Below are positions 35,388-48,936 of a DNA stretch of 64,000 bases, one piece after another (the stretch's first letter is position 1; every line of letters starts with the position of its first letter). The position numbers and the translations under genes are program-made. The stretch comes from Iris pallida (Eukaryota; Streptophyta; Magnoliopsida; Asparagales; Iridaceae), in assembly GCA_029216955.1 (NCBI GenBank), contig JANAVB010010791.1, forward strand, positions 2,096,982 through 2,160,981. The letters run 5' to 3'. The notes below the pieces were generated by a model, which saw only the letters and a list, made by a program, of their open reading frames with translations, searched no databases and had not been told where the DNA came from.

Positions 35388-36293
35388 TCAACCCCTCTTG
35401 AGCCTCAGCTCAAGATCATCCTCTGCTGCTAAGGCACCCACCAGGATCTCCTCAAAAGTGGCACTGTGGGCACTCTTGGTATAAGACTTCACCTCATTGA
35501 CTAGTCCCTTTCTGAATCTCCGGGCCTTCGTCGCCTCAGATAATTCCTCAACAAACCTGCCCAGACGGCAGAACTCCCCGGCGTACTCCTCGACAGTCTG
35601 ACTGCCCTGTACCAAAGCCTCGAACTGCGTCTCGAAGGCACCAAGCACTGCGTCGGGGAAAAACTTCTCCTTGAACAGCTTCTTAAAAGCTGCCCAAGTC
35701 TTCTTAACTGTACCAACCCTCGGGTCTGTCTGGTACCACGTGTGAGACAAATCATGTATTATACTAGCCGCTGCCTCAATCTGTAGCCTCATTGGAATCT
35801 CTGCCAGCCTGAAGATCTCCTTCATGTGCTCAATCCACTCATCTGCGTACAGGATGCCCTCTGTACCACTGAACTCCCGCGAGTGCATCTTCTGGAAATC
35901 CTGGATGCCCTCCTCCTTCGGCTAATGCTGCTGCTGAACTGCCGGAGGCTGAGCTGTAGCCCTCTCAACTGTCATCAGGGCCAGATCGATGCCCCGACTG
36001 AACTCTGTCGTCTGACACTGCTGCTGAGCCTCCATGAACTGCTGGAAGAAAGTAAACAGCTGGACTGCGTCAACAAATCCTGAAGGCGGCTGCTGCTGTT
36101 GGAGCATCTCCAGAATCATCGGGCTCTGCCTGCGTACTGCTGGTGGAGGGGCTCCTCCGAATGCAGCTGAAATACCCACTCCAGCTGGCATAACTGGGGC
36201 TGCGGTACTGGGGGCTAGCTACTGAGGACGAAATATGGCAGACCTCTCCTCAGTGTCCCCCTGTCCTGGACGATGAGATCTAGTCCCGACCAT
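35388..36293 (-). pseudogene. Tekay-B gag, capsid region
   Basis: In element sense an ATG at 36293 opens MVGTRSHRPGQGD, a typical Tekay gag start, with a TAG near 36220. The capsid domain runs 35888 to 35388: ADEWIEHMKEIFRLAEIP, TWAAFKKLFKEKFFPD, VEEYAGEFCRLGRF, RFRKGL. A TAA or TAG splits it at 35922. The N-terminal part is Gln- and Pro-rich. Confidence 0.85.
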
Positions 36294-36539
36294 CCTGGCG
36301 ACAGATCAAACAAGAAAACAATTTCTGAGAATGAGTCGAAATAGCAAAGGAGGACAGTTTATATTCAAGGAAAGACAATAAGCAGCAAATTTAGATAAAA
36401 GGAATATGATTAAGAGTTTTTTCTAATGTGATTGAGTACCTTCAAAAATATCATAATCCTGCTACAGGCTGCACTGATTCTCCAGTTCGAATACCACCGT
36501 AATTCTAAGTAGGACCTGCATGGGCCTCCACTAAAAACG
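36294..36539 (-). other. Tekay-B 5' leader with a degenerate primer-binding site
   Basis: On the minus strand, 44 bases after the LTR, TGGTATTCGAAC (36485-36496) matches 9 of 12 bases of the initiator tRNA-Met site TGGTATCAGAGC usual for Tekay. The offset from the LTR is large and the match imperfect, so this is tentative. No coding signal. Confidence 0.4.
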
Positions 36540-38051
36540 TGTCACGACCCGCACCCAGTGTAGGGGACGAAAAGTGGGTACATCCAACCTACACCGCAGT
36601 GTCGGCAGAAGAACACTTTCTTAGGTCACATACATCTAACAGTTATAAGGTATCTGTACAGTTATACTCTCCAAATAGAGGAATAATATAAAGTACAAAC
36701 TAAATCACAGCTAAGGAAGATGTACGATAAGATAGATAGAGTATCCACAGAATCCACAGATAAAATATGATAGAAGAGATAATCCAAAGTGTCTAAGATG
36801 AACATCTAACAAGATCCACAATCCACAATCTCTAGTACAATATCCAAATGAAATACAACTGAAATAAGAAACTAAACTATGGGAGTGTCGTCAGCAGGTA
36901 ATGTATCATGCCGAAAGTCCAGGTCACAGGTGTCCTCTAGGGCTGTCCCGTAGTAAGTGGTGCAATGCATCATCCTCATCCTCTATAATATTTTCAACAG
37001 GTCCAGTCAGGACAGGAGCGAGCACAGTACATCTCACGCAGTTCATATCATGATAGAAATATAAAACAAGCAATAAAGTAAAATACATGAACGCAAAAGA
37101 ATATACATGAAGTAAAAGAGAAGACTGTAAAAAAATATCTACTATATAAAGAGCTATAGTGAACTAGTGATTTAGAGTACAAGATAGACATGTGAACGGC
37201 TTGATAATAAACATGAGAGGTTATACATGGCTACACTAATTTGGAAATATTCACATCACTATTTCTACTCCCCCATCCCCAATCAATACACAAGGATCCG
37301 TTCAAGTTATGTTATTGTACATAATTTCACATGGGGGCCCATAAATGGGTGCACATGAATATAAACATGGGGGCTCCGTGAATATGAGAGTACATAAATC
37401 ACGAGAGTGTACATGAATGGTGAAAGCACAGGAATACATGATGAATGTGAAACGCACATGGCATGATGTATCCGATGCTCCCGAGGGGGATAACATCGTA
37501 TGAAAAGATCCATATAGTACTAATCCGTGTTTCCATCGTGACAGCATCAAGTAAAGTAATCTAGAGCAAGAATATAGTCCTAGCAAGTATGAAATGGTCA
37601 GAGAATGTACTCGCCTGATATCATGAGTATCTGAAGTGAAATACTGTCTGAAGAGAGGTGTCTGGCTTCTATTTAGAACATCACAAGTCGTAACATATCC
37701 AAAATGGTAAAATAGACTACTACAATGCATTCTACATGATGTTTGGGTCAATCTAGACTAAAGTCAACCTTTGGTCAACTCTAGTCAACTACACTAGTCA
37801 AACTAGGTCAACTAGGTCAAACATAACCCAGACAAGTCTTACTAAGCCTAACCATGTCTATCCTAGCATTCACATATCATCACAATATTATACAAGCTAT
37901 CAACACACCATTCCATGTATATACATGCCACATACACATAGGCTTACATATAGGAAGCCATATAGGCTATATGCCATATACCAATCTACATTGGCAACAC
38001 ACTAGCATAAATTCACCACATCCGTATATACCAATTTCATATAGGCAATTT

Positions 38052-38053
<2 letters not shown>

Positions 38054-38144
<91 letters not shown>
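38054..38144. repeat. TA microsatellite in Tekay-B 5' LTR
   Basis: About 90 bases of TA; the matching site in the other LTR (11658-11674) has only a few units, so it expanded after insertion. A GT run at 38297-38339 shows the same expansion. Confidence 0.95.
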
Positions 38145-38149
<5 letters not shown>

Positions 38150-38294
38150 TACATATTTATCTAGCAAGGTTATAGGTATCATATATATACATATATAGAG
38201 AGGGAGAGATAGAGTGACATGTGTGTGTCAATAGTGTGTACATTAGGTTCCTGTGTGTGTGTAACATAGATATAGGGTGTCAGGTTTAGTGTAA

Positions 38295-38340
<46 letters not shown>

Positions 38341-38801
38341 CAGTACATAGGTTCTCGGTTTTAGTAGAGTGTGGGTGTGTGTGTAGGTCACAACCTAGGT
38401 TCTCAGTTTTAGTGTAATGTGAGTGAGTGATATCAATGTGTTCTCAGAAAAAGTATGTACATGTGTGTGTGTGTGTGTATGTATGAGTGACAGTACATAG
38501 GTATGATGTTCTCAGGTTTAGTGTTCTTGTGTGAGTGTGTGTACAATATATGAGAAAACAGTGTATGATTTCAGAAATTAGTGTAAACACGTATTCGATT
38601 TTCAGTTTTCAGTTTTGACAGTCCAATAGCATTTTGAAAACCAATGATCAAGTACTAATCATGAATCCTAACATGTAACTTAAACTTAGATACATTAAAA
38701 AAACTTAAACTTAGATACATATAGGTGAACCAACATTGCAACTAATCATCAAAAAATAATAATAAAACCCAATTTAAATCTCAGAAAAAAATCAGTGCAT
38801 G

Positions 38802-41800
38802 TGTCACGACCCGCACCCTAGAGTAAGGGCACGAGAAGTGGGTACGTCCAGCCTACGCCGCAGTGTCGGCGGTAGAACGCTGTCCTAGGTCACAACATCT
38901 AACAATATAATGCTAAGCAGTTTATACTCCCCGAATGGGGGTGACATAGCAGAATGTAAACTCAATCACAACTAAGGAAGAAGAAGCACGATATGATATA
39001 GAACTCAAATGAAATACAGATGATCAGAAAAGTCTAAATGTCTAAGATAACATCTCAGCAAACATCCAGAATACAAGGTCTCAACTACAGAGTATGAAAG
39101 AATATATACAATCCAGATCTCAATGACAGAAATAAAGCCTAACTAAACTATTTAAGGCAGTAGGGATAATGTCATCAGCTAGAGCTGGGTCCTCCTGAGA
39201 GTCCAACTCACAAGTGTCGTCTAGGGTTGTCCCATAGAAGGTATCCACACAGGCCTCCTCCTCGTCCTCTGTAATATTTTTAACAGGTCCAGTCAGGACA
39301 GGAACGAGCACAATACATCTCAACAGATCATAGTAGGTTAGAAATATAAACATGCAGTAGAGTAAGATACAGGAAACTGAAAAGAAGTACATGATGTAAA
39401 AGAAAGAGAACCATAAGTAAATAGCTACTGTATATAGAGATCTAACAGTGGCTAGTGATGTAGAGTACAGGATAGCATATGTGAACATGATAGATTAGTA
39501 CATGATCTACACTAAGGAGTTTCACATGATCTACACTACTATAGAATTTGTTCACATGACTATTTGCACTCTCCCGTTTCCCCAATCAATACACAAGGAT
39601 CTAAGCAGGTTATGTTATTATACATGATATCACATGAAGGCCCATGAAAGGGTGCACGTGATAGTATACATGAGAGCTCCGTGAACATGAGAGTACATGA
39701 TTCACAAGAGTGTACATGTATGGTGAAAGCACAGGAGTACATGATGAAAGTGAAACGCACATGACATAATATACCCGATGCTCCCGAGGGGGATAACATC
39801 GCATGAAGAGATCCATATAGTACTAATCTGTGATAATGTCGTGACAGCATCAAGTAAGGTAATCTAAAGCAGGAATATAATTCTAACAAGATATGAAATG
39901 ATCAGAGAATGTACTCGCCTGTATCCTGAGTATCCGGATGAAATATACTGTCCGAAGAGAGGTGTCTGGCTCCTAATCAGAACAGCACGAGTCACAACAA
40001 GTCCAAAATGGTAATATAAAGTTCTACTATGCATTTACATGATTTTTAGGTCAAACAAGGCCAAAGTTAACTCTGGTCAAATCTAGAAGTCAAACTAGGT
40101 CAACTAGGTCCAACCAAGGTCTAACAAGTCTAAACTAGGTCAATCTAGCCTATACTAGTCTATCAAGACTACCCAAGGCTATACAACCCTATACTAGCAC
40201 TACAACTCAAAACCAAGATACAACAAGTCATCACACACATAGGGTAAACATATACATATATATAGATACATACACATTACATAGATATATATATACATTA
40301 CATCACACTACCTAGTCACTATACATATATATATATATATATACATTACGTATATAGTGAGATAGAAGGATAGAGAGTCAGCATGGCAAGTGAGGGTTTA
40401 GTGTGTGACAGTGTCAAAAGAGTCTCAGATTCCAGTGGACAGTGAAGAGTGTGAGCAAAGTATAAAAGGGAAGTGAGTGAAAACAGTGTGGGTGTTCAGT
40501 AAACAGGGAAGGGAAGAAAATTAATACACATGTTCAGTTTTTGTTTGTTTGAAACTTCAAATCCCCATTTCGAAATCAATTCTCGACCAATCCACCCCAA
40601 AATCGACCCACAGCTAGAATACATATAGGAGAACTATATTAGAATGTAAACATGCAATTAGGAGTATCACATTGGATTAAAATAGATGCCCAATCTTGAA
40701 TTCCAAAACTGGAAAAACTGAAATATAAACTTGGTATCAGAATTTTTAGGGTAATACAAATAACAATTGAAAACATGTTAACATGCCAAATCATTGGTTG
40801 GTAAACTTTAATACACTTGTGCACGTGTCATACAAGTCACCTCGTGTCCACCATAGCCGGATACGTCGTGTCCACATCATAGAAACAAAACAGGGCAAAC
40901 TAACACTGCACAGCAGTGTAGCCTCGTGCACGTGTTCATCGTGTTCATGGACACGACATGACACGAATTAGGATACGTGCTCGTGCACATGTGTACGCCC
41001 ACACTAGGGCTACACACCTAGGGTCCTGAATCGAGTCCACCTCGTGTCCACAGTGGACACGAGAGCCGTGTCAGTGAGCTCTGAACGTGTGGTGCGTGCC
41101 AGTGCAAAATCCGTGCACCCCTAAATGCGTGTCCAACACGACACGATAGGTCGTGCCACTTAGGAAGTGTCATGTCAGACACTGCCCCAACGTGCCCAGT
41201 GAGTGTCACGTGTCCACGTGTCCTACACAAGAAGAAATTGACCCCGAGTAGCAGGGGACTGCTGTACGTGTTGGAATGCGTGGGTTCGTGTCCAAAATAC
41301 GACATGACACAACAAAATGATCACCTTAGACCAACAGAAATCGACAAGCAACAATAAACCCTAATTTTCTATTCAAAAACTTCTTAGAAATTAGGTCGAA
41401 ATCCCCTTTGGGGCATTTCATCAAACAGTTGGTTTAATGGGCTGATACGTGTCCAATTAGGACACCAATTGGACACAATATCCTACAAATTTCTAGGGTT
41501 AGCTAACACCTAGATCTAGGCTAATATGTAAAAATAACAGCAATTTACAAGAGTTTTAATGGAATTACCTATAGGTGTCAAATTCCTCAAAAAGCTCCAA
41601 AGAGGGGTGTTCCTCTTGATGGCCAAACTTCACCAAATTGTCCACACTCTGAAATTTCTTAACACAAACAGCAAGTAGAAGGAATTTAGAACCTATTGTA
41701 ATTGGTTTGGATGGAAAAGGAATTAAATTGGATTTTCTAGGAATTTATAAATATGGGATTTACCTCTTTTTTCAAACTTGCTATTTCCTAAAGAGGCTAA

Positions 41801-42402
41801 CCTAATGGAAGAGAGTATAAATAGGGGATGATCCCTAGGTGGCTGGCCATAAATGCTAGGGTTAGGGTTTTAGGATTTAATCCAAGGGCTCTCATCACAT
41901 CTAATCTATTCAATGGCTAGAAATCTAGGTTTCCCCTTCTAGTCAAGTTGCAACCTATTCCTTTCTAACAAGTCATGACTTAACCCAACTAACCCATACT
42001 AAATAATACTAACCATGGCTAACTAGACTAGCTATGACTAATCTAGGTTAGGTCCAATCTAGGTTAGGCTAAACACAACACAAGACAATCAATTAAATAA
42101 TATTTAAATTACACCATTCTAAATAATTATTTTAAATTCCAAATAATATATATTAAATTCAAATAATTCAAAATGACAAAAAAACCCTCAAACTAAAAAT
42201 GATAAATGAAATACCCTAATCACATGACTAGGCTCTAGGTCACTATCTCAAGGGTTATACTAGCAAAACACCAAATCACAAGTCATAATTTTAAATAGTT
42301 TAAAAATAATTAAAAATCACCAAAAATCATAATATAAAATAAATATTAATAAATTATAATTATAATTACAAATTTACCCTCATCTGAAAACTGGGTGTTA
42401 CA
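38802..42402 (-). mobile_element. LTR-E: solo LTR of a Tekay-type element (3601 bp)
   Basis: It begins TGTCACGACCCGCACCC and ends GGGTGTTACA on the + strand. The sequence before and after it is continuous in the other Tekay-B LTR at about 12278, showing it is an insertion. Flanks are GCATG and GCACT, so the target duplication is imperfect. No internal domain lies inside, so it is a solo LTR, formed by LTR-LTR recombination. It carries the CGTGTCC-rich zone at 40815-41310. Confidence 0.8.
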
Positions 42403-43861
42403 GCACTGAATAGTATCAAAAAAAATTGGGGAAACCCGATTTTGAATTCATATACAATTTAAAAATCAGTTTAATGGGTTGGTAATTAAAGTGTCACACG
42501 TAAAGGTATCCTACGAGTGTCATGGTGTCCAGAAACTGGACACAAACGTGTCCAAATTAAAACTGATCCCACACTCGTGTTCATCAAGACAGTGCACAGT
42601 CTCGTGCACGTGTTCATCCCATTCATAGACACGACACACGACATGTGTGTCCACGTGGTCAGATTCAGGGCTACACACTGCACACACCATGACGTGTCCA
42701 AGTCGTGTCATGTGCGGACACGAGACGTGTGTCAGTGAGGGATACTCGACTGTGCGCACACAGTGAGAGTCCAGTGCGGGTCGGATTTCTCTTCATGTGG
42801 TGATCCATGTGATCCCAAATTTTGGGAGGTTGATGTCAGTCATATTCTTCGTGTATCCAAGAAATTTTGTGTCCAATGGTGTCGTGTACTGTGCGTACAG
42901 CACCCCGAACAGCAGGGCATCGAGCACACTGCTCGTGCTGCATGTCCGTGTCAATTTTCGACACGAAAAGGACATAGAGGTCGACTCAGTCCACATGGAA
43001 ATCATAACATACATATAGATCAACATTTCCATTTAATTACTTTTCAAAAACATTAAAATAAAATCCATTGAGGCATTATATCAAACACCTAGAACTAGGT
43101 TATGATACGTGTCGGATACGGACACGAAATCAATGCAAACTTTCACTAAATCACACACCACAACTAGGGAACACCTAGATCTAGGCTAATATGCTAAGAA
43201 ATCAGAATTAAAACATAATTTAGAGGGTTTACCTATAGAGTATCAATGACAAGGAAAAACCCCAAATAGGATGATTCCCCTTGCTAGCCAAAAGCTCCAA
43301 ATTATACCAAAACTGAGATTTCTCTCCATGAACAGAAAATAGAGTGGGATTAGGCTCTAATACTAGCAACTACAGTCAAAAAGGAATTAAAATGAAATAG
43401 TTATGGGTTGGGGAAGAATGACCAATACCTTCCTTTTCTAAAAGTTGATTTGATGCAAAAGAGGCAAGAACTATAGGAAGAGAGATTATATAGTGGGGGG
43501 ATCCCTATATGGCCGGCCAAGTAAGGCTAAAATTAGGGTTAGGGTTATGACTAATGGGCTTGGGCCAAGTTTCAATGGTAAAGAAAATCACTCTTTAAGT
43601 CAAAAGTCCATGAACCTAATCATTTATTCTCCTATATGAAACTTGATTCTAAATGACTTAACTTGGGTTGACTTAAGTTAGACTAGGGTCCCACCATGCT
43701 AATCAAGTCACCATAGCTAGAGTTAACATCTAGATTAGTCTCCAAAGTCTCAACTAACAAAAGTCAACAATAACAACCATCACTCCAATAATTTAAAATA
43801 AATTCAAAGTTTTTAAAATGACCAAAATACCCTCAAGCTAAAATATGGTAGTGACAGCATG

Positions 43862-46472
43862 ACCACTAATTATTTCTACTGGTGCTTTATATTGCTATAA
43901 TCACAAATAGGATCATCTTCATAATTGATATCAGAGTCGATCAAATACATAGTGTAGTATGTTCAATTAGATAGGAAGGAAGAGTAGGCAGGGAGGGAAT
44001 TTGGCAGCGACACTTTGAGTGCAGTAGTAGAAGAAGTGGATTCAAGGGGGGTAGACAGGACCCTTGGTGTGCACAAGATAGGGCCTTAGTCAGCAGGGGC
44101 ATTAAGAGGTTTGGCTTAATTGTAGCAAGTTGCCGTCAGTACAACAGATAGGGGGTGCTTTAGGATTGAAAGTATGCAGCAGTAGAAAGAAGAGTAAGGG
44201 AATGGGCAAGACAGCATTTATATGTGTGATGTACACACAGGGGGGAGTTGGCAACTACAATTAGAAAGGGGACCAGTTAGAGGGAGTATAGGCAGTAGCA
44301 GTAGTATTATTGTTGTGTCATGGCAAGAATAGAAGTAGAGGGTTAGGGGAAAATGTGCAATATATCACTGCTACTTTGGATGCAACAGTAGGATATGGAG
44401 GATCCATGTTCAAAAGTTAAAGGGGGACTTAACCACCTGTGCACAAGTATGCATAGGTTAGGATGGAAGGCAACACTTCATGTATGCTTGGACAGAGATT
44501 GGGGGTGCCTAATGCAGATATAGATGAAGCAACAACAGTAAGGACAAGTAGGACAATTAGGTAGGTTTATATTGAGGTTGTTAGACAGTTAAGGAAACTA
44601 CCTTGTAGGCAGGACATATTGTAGGATGGGTATAGGTTTGAATATTGTGTTGAGTGTTGTAGTGTCCTAGAGCATGGGTAAATAGATTTGATATTGGGTT
44701 GAAGAGTGTAGGTAAGGGCTAGATTGGTAGTATATGTTAAGTAATAGATATTACCTATGAATATAGGTAGTATCTCTGGTATGAGATAATTATTGGTCAT
44801 TAAATCAAGTATAGATAATGGGGTATACCTATATAGGAATGTTAGGTAAATCTAAGTAAGGTAAGGTGGATTAGTGTCTTAAGTGTAGGAAAAATAGTTT
44901 TGCCTTTGTATCTAGAGTATTGGGTAGAGAGTGTAGGCACAGGTTAATCCTATGATAATAAAGGTTGGGTTTTACCTATGAGGCAAGGTATAGGTACCTA
45001 GGCATGTAATAGAATATATCTATTAGGTAGTAAGTTAAGGTAATTGGTTTAAATTTGTGTAAAGTATAGAAAATACATAGGTAATTAAGTATAATGTCAA
45101 AGGTATTGTATCATAGAGTATATGTAGGTAACATATGTGTAGATACATAGGGTATGACCTAGTTTGACTTAGTCTGGCTAGGTATTGACCTAATTGACCT
45201 AGAAATGACTTGGAGACCTAGAATCGACTTAAAATAGCATGTTATGAATCCAAAACACAATTTGACATTGATATTCCATATTTAGGTCTTCGAGGCACAT
45301 CGAATACTGTTGATACTCCACACCGGATCTCAGGCGAGTACATTCTCTAATAATTTTCTATTTTATGATATCTTTTATGTTTCTTAAATTTAGTATAGAT
45401 ATTCTTGATTTCTTGATACATTGGTTACACGGATTGGTATTGTCTGGATCCCGTCATGAGATGTTATTTCTTGTATATCTTGTATGTATGACATTGTAGT
45501 TGTTCTTGTACATTGTATGGACATCGATTCCTACGAAAGCTCACGACCTTCGCGGAGAATCCCGTGCTGTAACGTGTCATGGTTGGATCCACTATACTAG
45601 TCGGGGCGGAGAGTATTAGCATAGATATGTGATCAATACCCTCTTTACATCAAGTCTTGAACCTTATATAGTATTAATCATACACCGTACGTATGATTAA
45701 CCAGGCCATAAACTCTTGTATCAAGGTCCTAAGCCGATCACATGTTAAAACTAGTGCTCACTCACATAGATAGTATTGTTCTTGATTTTTGTACATGATA
45801 TACCCTGTTCTCATGCTTTTATACTCATTTACAGTTTTACTTATGCCTTACCATGCTCATGTACATGTCACTTTACCTTGTATATTCTCTCTATTTATTG
45901 CTACATAGTGTTTATCATATTACTGGAACTGTTATTAGAAATGTATCTTGCTCCAATCCTAACTGGATATATTTTTTAGATGATGCAGAGGACGGGTGCC
46001 CTACCTATTACGGCCCTTTGGATTTAGTAGGCATAGATCGTGAAACTGTGATTCATGAGGGTCTAGTTACAGCCGATGAGACTTACTTAGCAATTTAGTA
46101 GACTAGATTTGTACTGGACTTTGTCTCCAGTTGACGACTCTTGGCATGTTTATTATTTAGAGACTTGTATTTTGAGATTGTTGGCTTTCAGACTTTCTGG
46201 ACTTGTACTATATTATGTTAGACTTTTATGGATATTTTATATCATGTTGTCTTTATCTTTCGTATTATTTATCTTTCTTAGAGTATTGTGATTGAGTATG
46301 AATATATTATCATTATTTGTCCTCCTTTTGGAGTTGACTATCTCGATAGGTTATAATATTTATAATTGTTAGTCAGTTAGTTAGACCTAGACAGCGTTCT
46401 ACCGTCGATGCTGCAGCGTAGGCTGGGTGCTATCATACACTCGTGCCCCTACACCGAATGCGGGTCGTGACA
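43862..46472 (+). mobile_element. LTR-D, second half
   Basis: It follows the GCATG duplication of Tekay-B and ends CGGGTCGTGACA. It shares AGGCGAGTACATTCTCT near 45330 and CAGCGTTCTACCGTCG near 46391 with the other Tekay-type LTR ends. TTGAC-type motifs cluster at 45165-45215. No coding signal. Confidence 0.75.
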
Positions 46473-46600
46473 GTCACACACATATATTTATACAAAAGTA
46501 CCTCCGAACTAGCGATACTTCACTCACACACAATAAATAACATTATTAACACAAATTTACACTATACAATACTATATTAAATGATTCAAGAAAACAAAAA
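46473..46600. other. Flank of LTR-D, nothing recognised
   Basis: AT-rich sequence; no gene or repeat seen. GTCAC after the LTR would be the expected place of a target duplication, but the other end is not in the window. Confidence 0.4.
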
Positions 46601-47590
46601 CACGATATCGCGAGAATCACGTATTTATCTCTACAATAATATAGGTCGATACAGGGCACTAGAGAGATTATAAACTCCTTGAAAATCCACAAGCATACTA
46701 GCATATGCATCACTACATTATGTTGTTGAAGGTCGAGTCGATGATCAGTTGCAAATCGATACGATGAACACACAAATTGGGAGGCAACAGAACCTAGTTC
46801 TATTACTGTATTAGGCCAAATATATGTCGACGATACATCGATGGTGTACTTACAATATATCGACGGCATGCCGGCTACATGCCTTTGACTCTGACACGGA
46901 ATTAATTGTTCTTATTTCACGTGAAACCAGTCGATCATCGACCATTCATTATTGGAAAAAAAGCGTAAATACAATAGTTGATCCTCGTTATTATTGATTT
47001 GTCTGACGCAAGTTTCGTATTGAATCGCTTAGACAAAATCAAATCATGTCAAATTATTTGTAAAATCAAAAACTCGAGAAATATGCGGTCTAAACACGAT
47101 ATCGCGAGAATCACGTATTTATCTCTACAATAATATAGGTCGATACAGGGCACTAGAGAGATTATAAACTCCATGAAAATCCACAAACATACTAGCATAT
47201 GCATCACTACAATTATGTTGTTGAAGGTCGAGTCGATGATCAGTTGCAAATCGATACGATGAACACACAAATTGGGAGCCAACAGAACCTAGTTCTATTT
47301 CTATATTAGGCCAAAGATATGTCGACAGTACATCGATGGTGTACTTACAATATATCGACGGCATGTCGGCTACATGCCTTTGACTCTGACACAGAACTAA
47401 TTGTTCTTATTTCACGTGAAACCAGTCGATCATCGACCATTCATCATTGAAAAAAAAAAAGCGTAAATACAATAGTTGATCCTCGTTATTATTGATTTGT
47501 CTGACGCAAGTTTCGTATTGAATCGCTTAGACAATCAAATCATGTCAAATTATTTGTAAAACCAAAAACTCGAGAAATATGCGGTCTAAA
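46601..47590. repeat. 494-bp direct tandem duplication
   Basis: Unit 1 (46601-47094) and unit 2 (47095-47590) both begin CACGATATCGCGAGAATC and end ATGCGGTCTAAA. Only scattered substitutions and small A-tract indels separate them. The unit has no convincing coding capacity; the short minus-strand frames in both copies are shared by descent and start with no recognised domain. Confidence 0.93.
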
Positions 47591-48039
47591 CATGACCAAA
47601 TCTGAAATCGACAACACATCTAGCATGTCATGATCCTAGTGATCGTATACATATACTCAAAATAGAAATGAATCGAGAAAATAGGAAAACCCACAAAATG
47701 TTGGCGTTTAAAGCAATAGATACCGCCTACGTACCGAAGATACAATTGGTCGATCCTCTAAAAAAACCACAATTACTCGCAAGTCACGATACTAATGATC
47801 GAGAGATCGTACTATGAGAATTTATCGTACCATCTGTACACACGATCTTACGTATTACGAGAAAGCTCAATCTCGCTACTAAGATATCATAAAATATAAA
47901 ATATAAGAAAATATTCTAATACACACGTGTATCTGTATAAAAATAATAATACGAGGTGACATGTCACATCACCCCTCCTAACAGGAACCCTTTGTATTTC
48001 ACATTAGTGGCAGAAAGTTGGTAGGTTAAGTGTGTAACA
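47591..48039. other. Unassigned non-coding DNA
   Basis: No gene seen. A stretch at about 47918-47960 (CTAATACACACGTGTATC) recurs at 56600-56620, so part of it is a dispersed repeat. Confidence 0.4.
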
Positions 48040-48047
48040 GTGCAAAC

Positions 48048-48697
48048 TAGGGCTAATCATATCTCGATTTGAAACCGAAAATCGACTCAAATTGTAAGCA
48101 ATTTGATTCGGTTTTCCACGACAAGGTTAGATTTTAAGTTTTGGCTATGCAATTTTTTAGTTAATCCATTCGTGTTCCGGGCTTTAAAAACCGACCCAAA
48201 GAGAAAGTAGAACTACAATTACTTATCTACCTCCCCCCCCCCCCCCCCCCCCTTTCCCCACCCATACACACACCCATCCCAGTATATACATTAATATATT
48301 TTGAAATTGGAATTTGAACTTTTCTATCTTTGGTGTAGGTTTGTAGCTATTTAGCATTTGTATAATTGTATTTATTTGACTTTATTACATTTGTATATTT
48401 TGTTACTTTATTAACACTTTAAGAGTGTCAAATTTGTTGTAAAATTTGACTAAAAAAATTGTTGTAAAAAAAATTGTTGTAAAAAAATTACTGTAAATTC
48501 TACATTAGCCTATTATACAAGGGTCCATCAAAACCAAATTAACCCTTAGCCTGACCTAATATGCAAAAATTGGATTTAACCTAAAAATCGAGTTTTAGTT
48601 CAGTCTGATTTTACAAATTTTATGTTCTGTTCGATTTTCAAATAAAATGGTTTATTCGGTTTCAGTTGGATCGAACCGCTCGAATACCCTACCTATG
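48048..48697. mobile_element. hAT-like MITE with 8-bp target duplication
   Basis: The element is bounded by perfect GTGCAAAC copies at 48040-48047 and 48698-48705. Ends read TAGGGCTAATCATATC and, on the opposite strand, TAGGGTATTCG after a short CATAGG, so the inverted repeat is imperfect and offset. Interior CGGTTT and AACCGA stretches are usual for this MITE type. It contains a 20-base C run at 48233-48252. No ORF. Confidence 0.6.
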
Positions 48698-48759
48698 GTG
48701 CAAACTTTTTAAAAGTTCATTTTGGTTGATTTCACATTAAAAAAATAGGAATATTTAGT

Positions 48760-48936
48760 AATAGGGTCTCATATAATAGTTAAAATTAGAGTTTGGATTC
48801 GAAAATGTCCGACGTTAATATTTGAGTCTTAAAATCACTTCTACTAGCATACTGAACAGTGATTTTAAGACCTAATACTAACATTGAATATTTTGGAGAC
48901 CCAAATTCTAATATCAACTATTTTGTGAGATCTTAT
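48760..48936. mobile_element. MITE-like imperfect palindrome
   Basis: Arms of about 80 bases, starting ATAGGGTCTCA and ending TGAGATCTTAT, pair over most of their length. The inner ends AAAATCACT and AGTGATTTT flank a loop of about 18 bases. Target duplication not resolved. Confidence 0.6.

Larger units (their letters stand above)
10126..43856 (-). mobile_element. Tekay-B: Ty3/gypsy chromovirus (Tekay/Del type), full-length but nested and inactivated
   Basis: The element runs on the minus strand, with its 5' LTR at the high-coordinate end. It starts TGTCACGACC and ends GGTAGTGACA on the + strand, and both outer flanks carry the 5-bp target duplication GCATG (10121-10125 and 43857-43861). Order in its own sense: 5' LTR, leader, gag, protease, RT, RNase H, integrase, chromodomain, polypurine tract, 3' LTR. 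The C-terminal chromodomain and LTR length fit the Tekay/Del clade. Tat-C interrupts it between RNase H and integrase, and LTR-E interrupts its 5' LTR. Without these it would be about 12.4 kb. All domains carry stops, frameshifts or lost catalytic residues. Confidence 0.92.
36540..43856 (-). repeat. 5' LTR of Tekay-B, interrupted by LTR-E
   Basis: It is colinear with 10126-13743 apart from the 3.6-kb insertion at 38802-42402, leaving about 3.7 kb. The extra length comes mainly from an expanded TA repeat. It ends GGTAGTGACA before the GCATG duplication. The TATA-like ATTATATA (minus TATATAAT) is at 43485-43492, and the CGTGTCC-rich zone is at 42490-42980. Confidence 0.9.

Noticed and set aside
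46546..47364. Minus-strand frames of about 80-107 codons
   Set aside because: Both copies arise from the tandem duplication and differ in frame ends; no recognisable protein.
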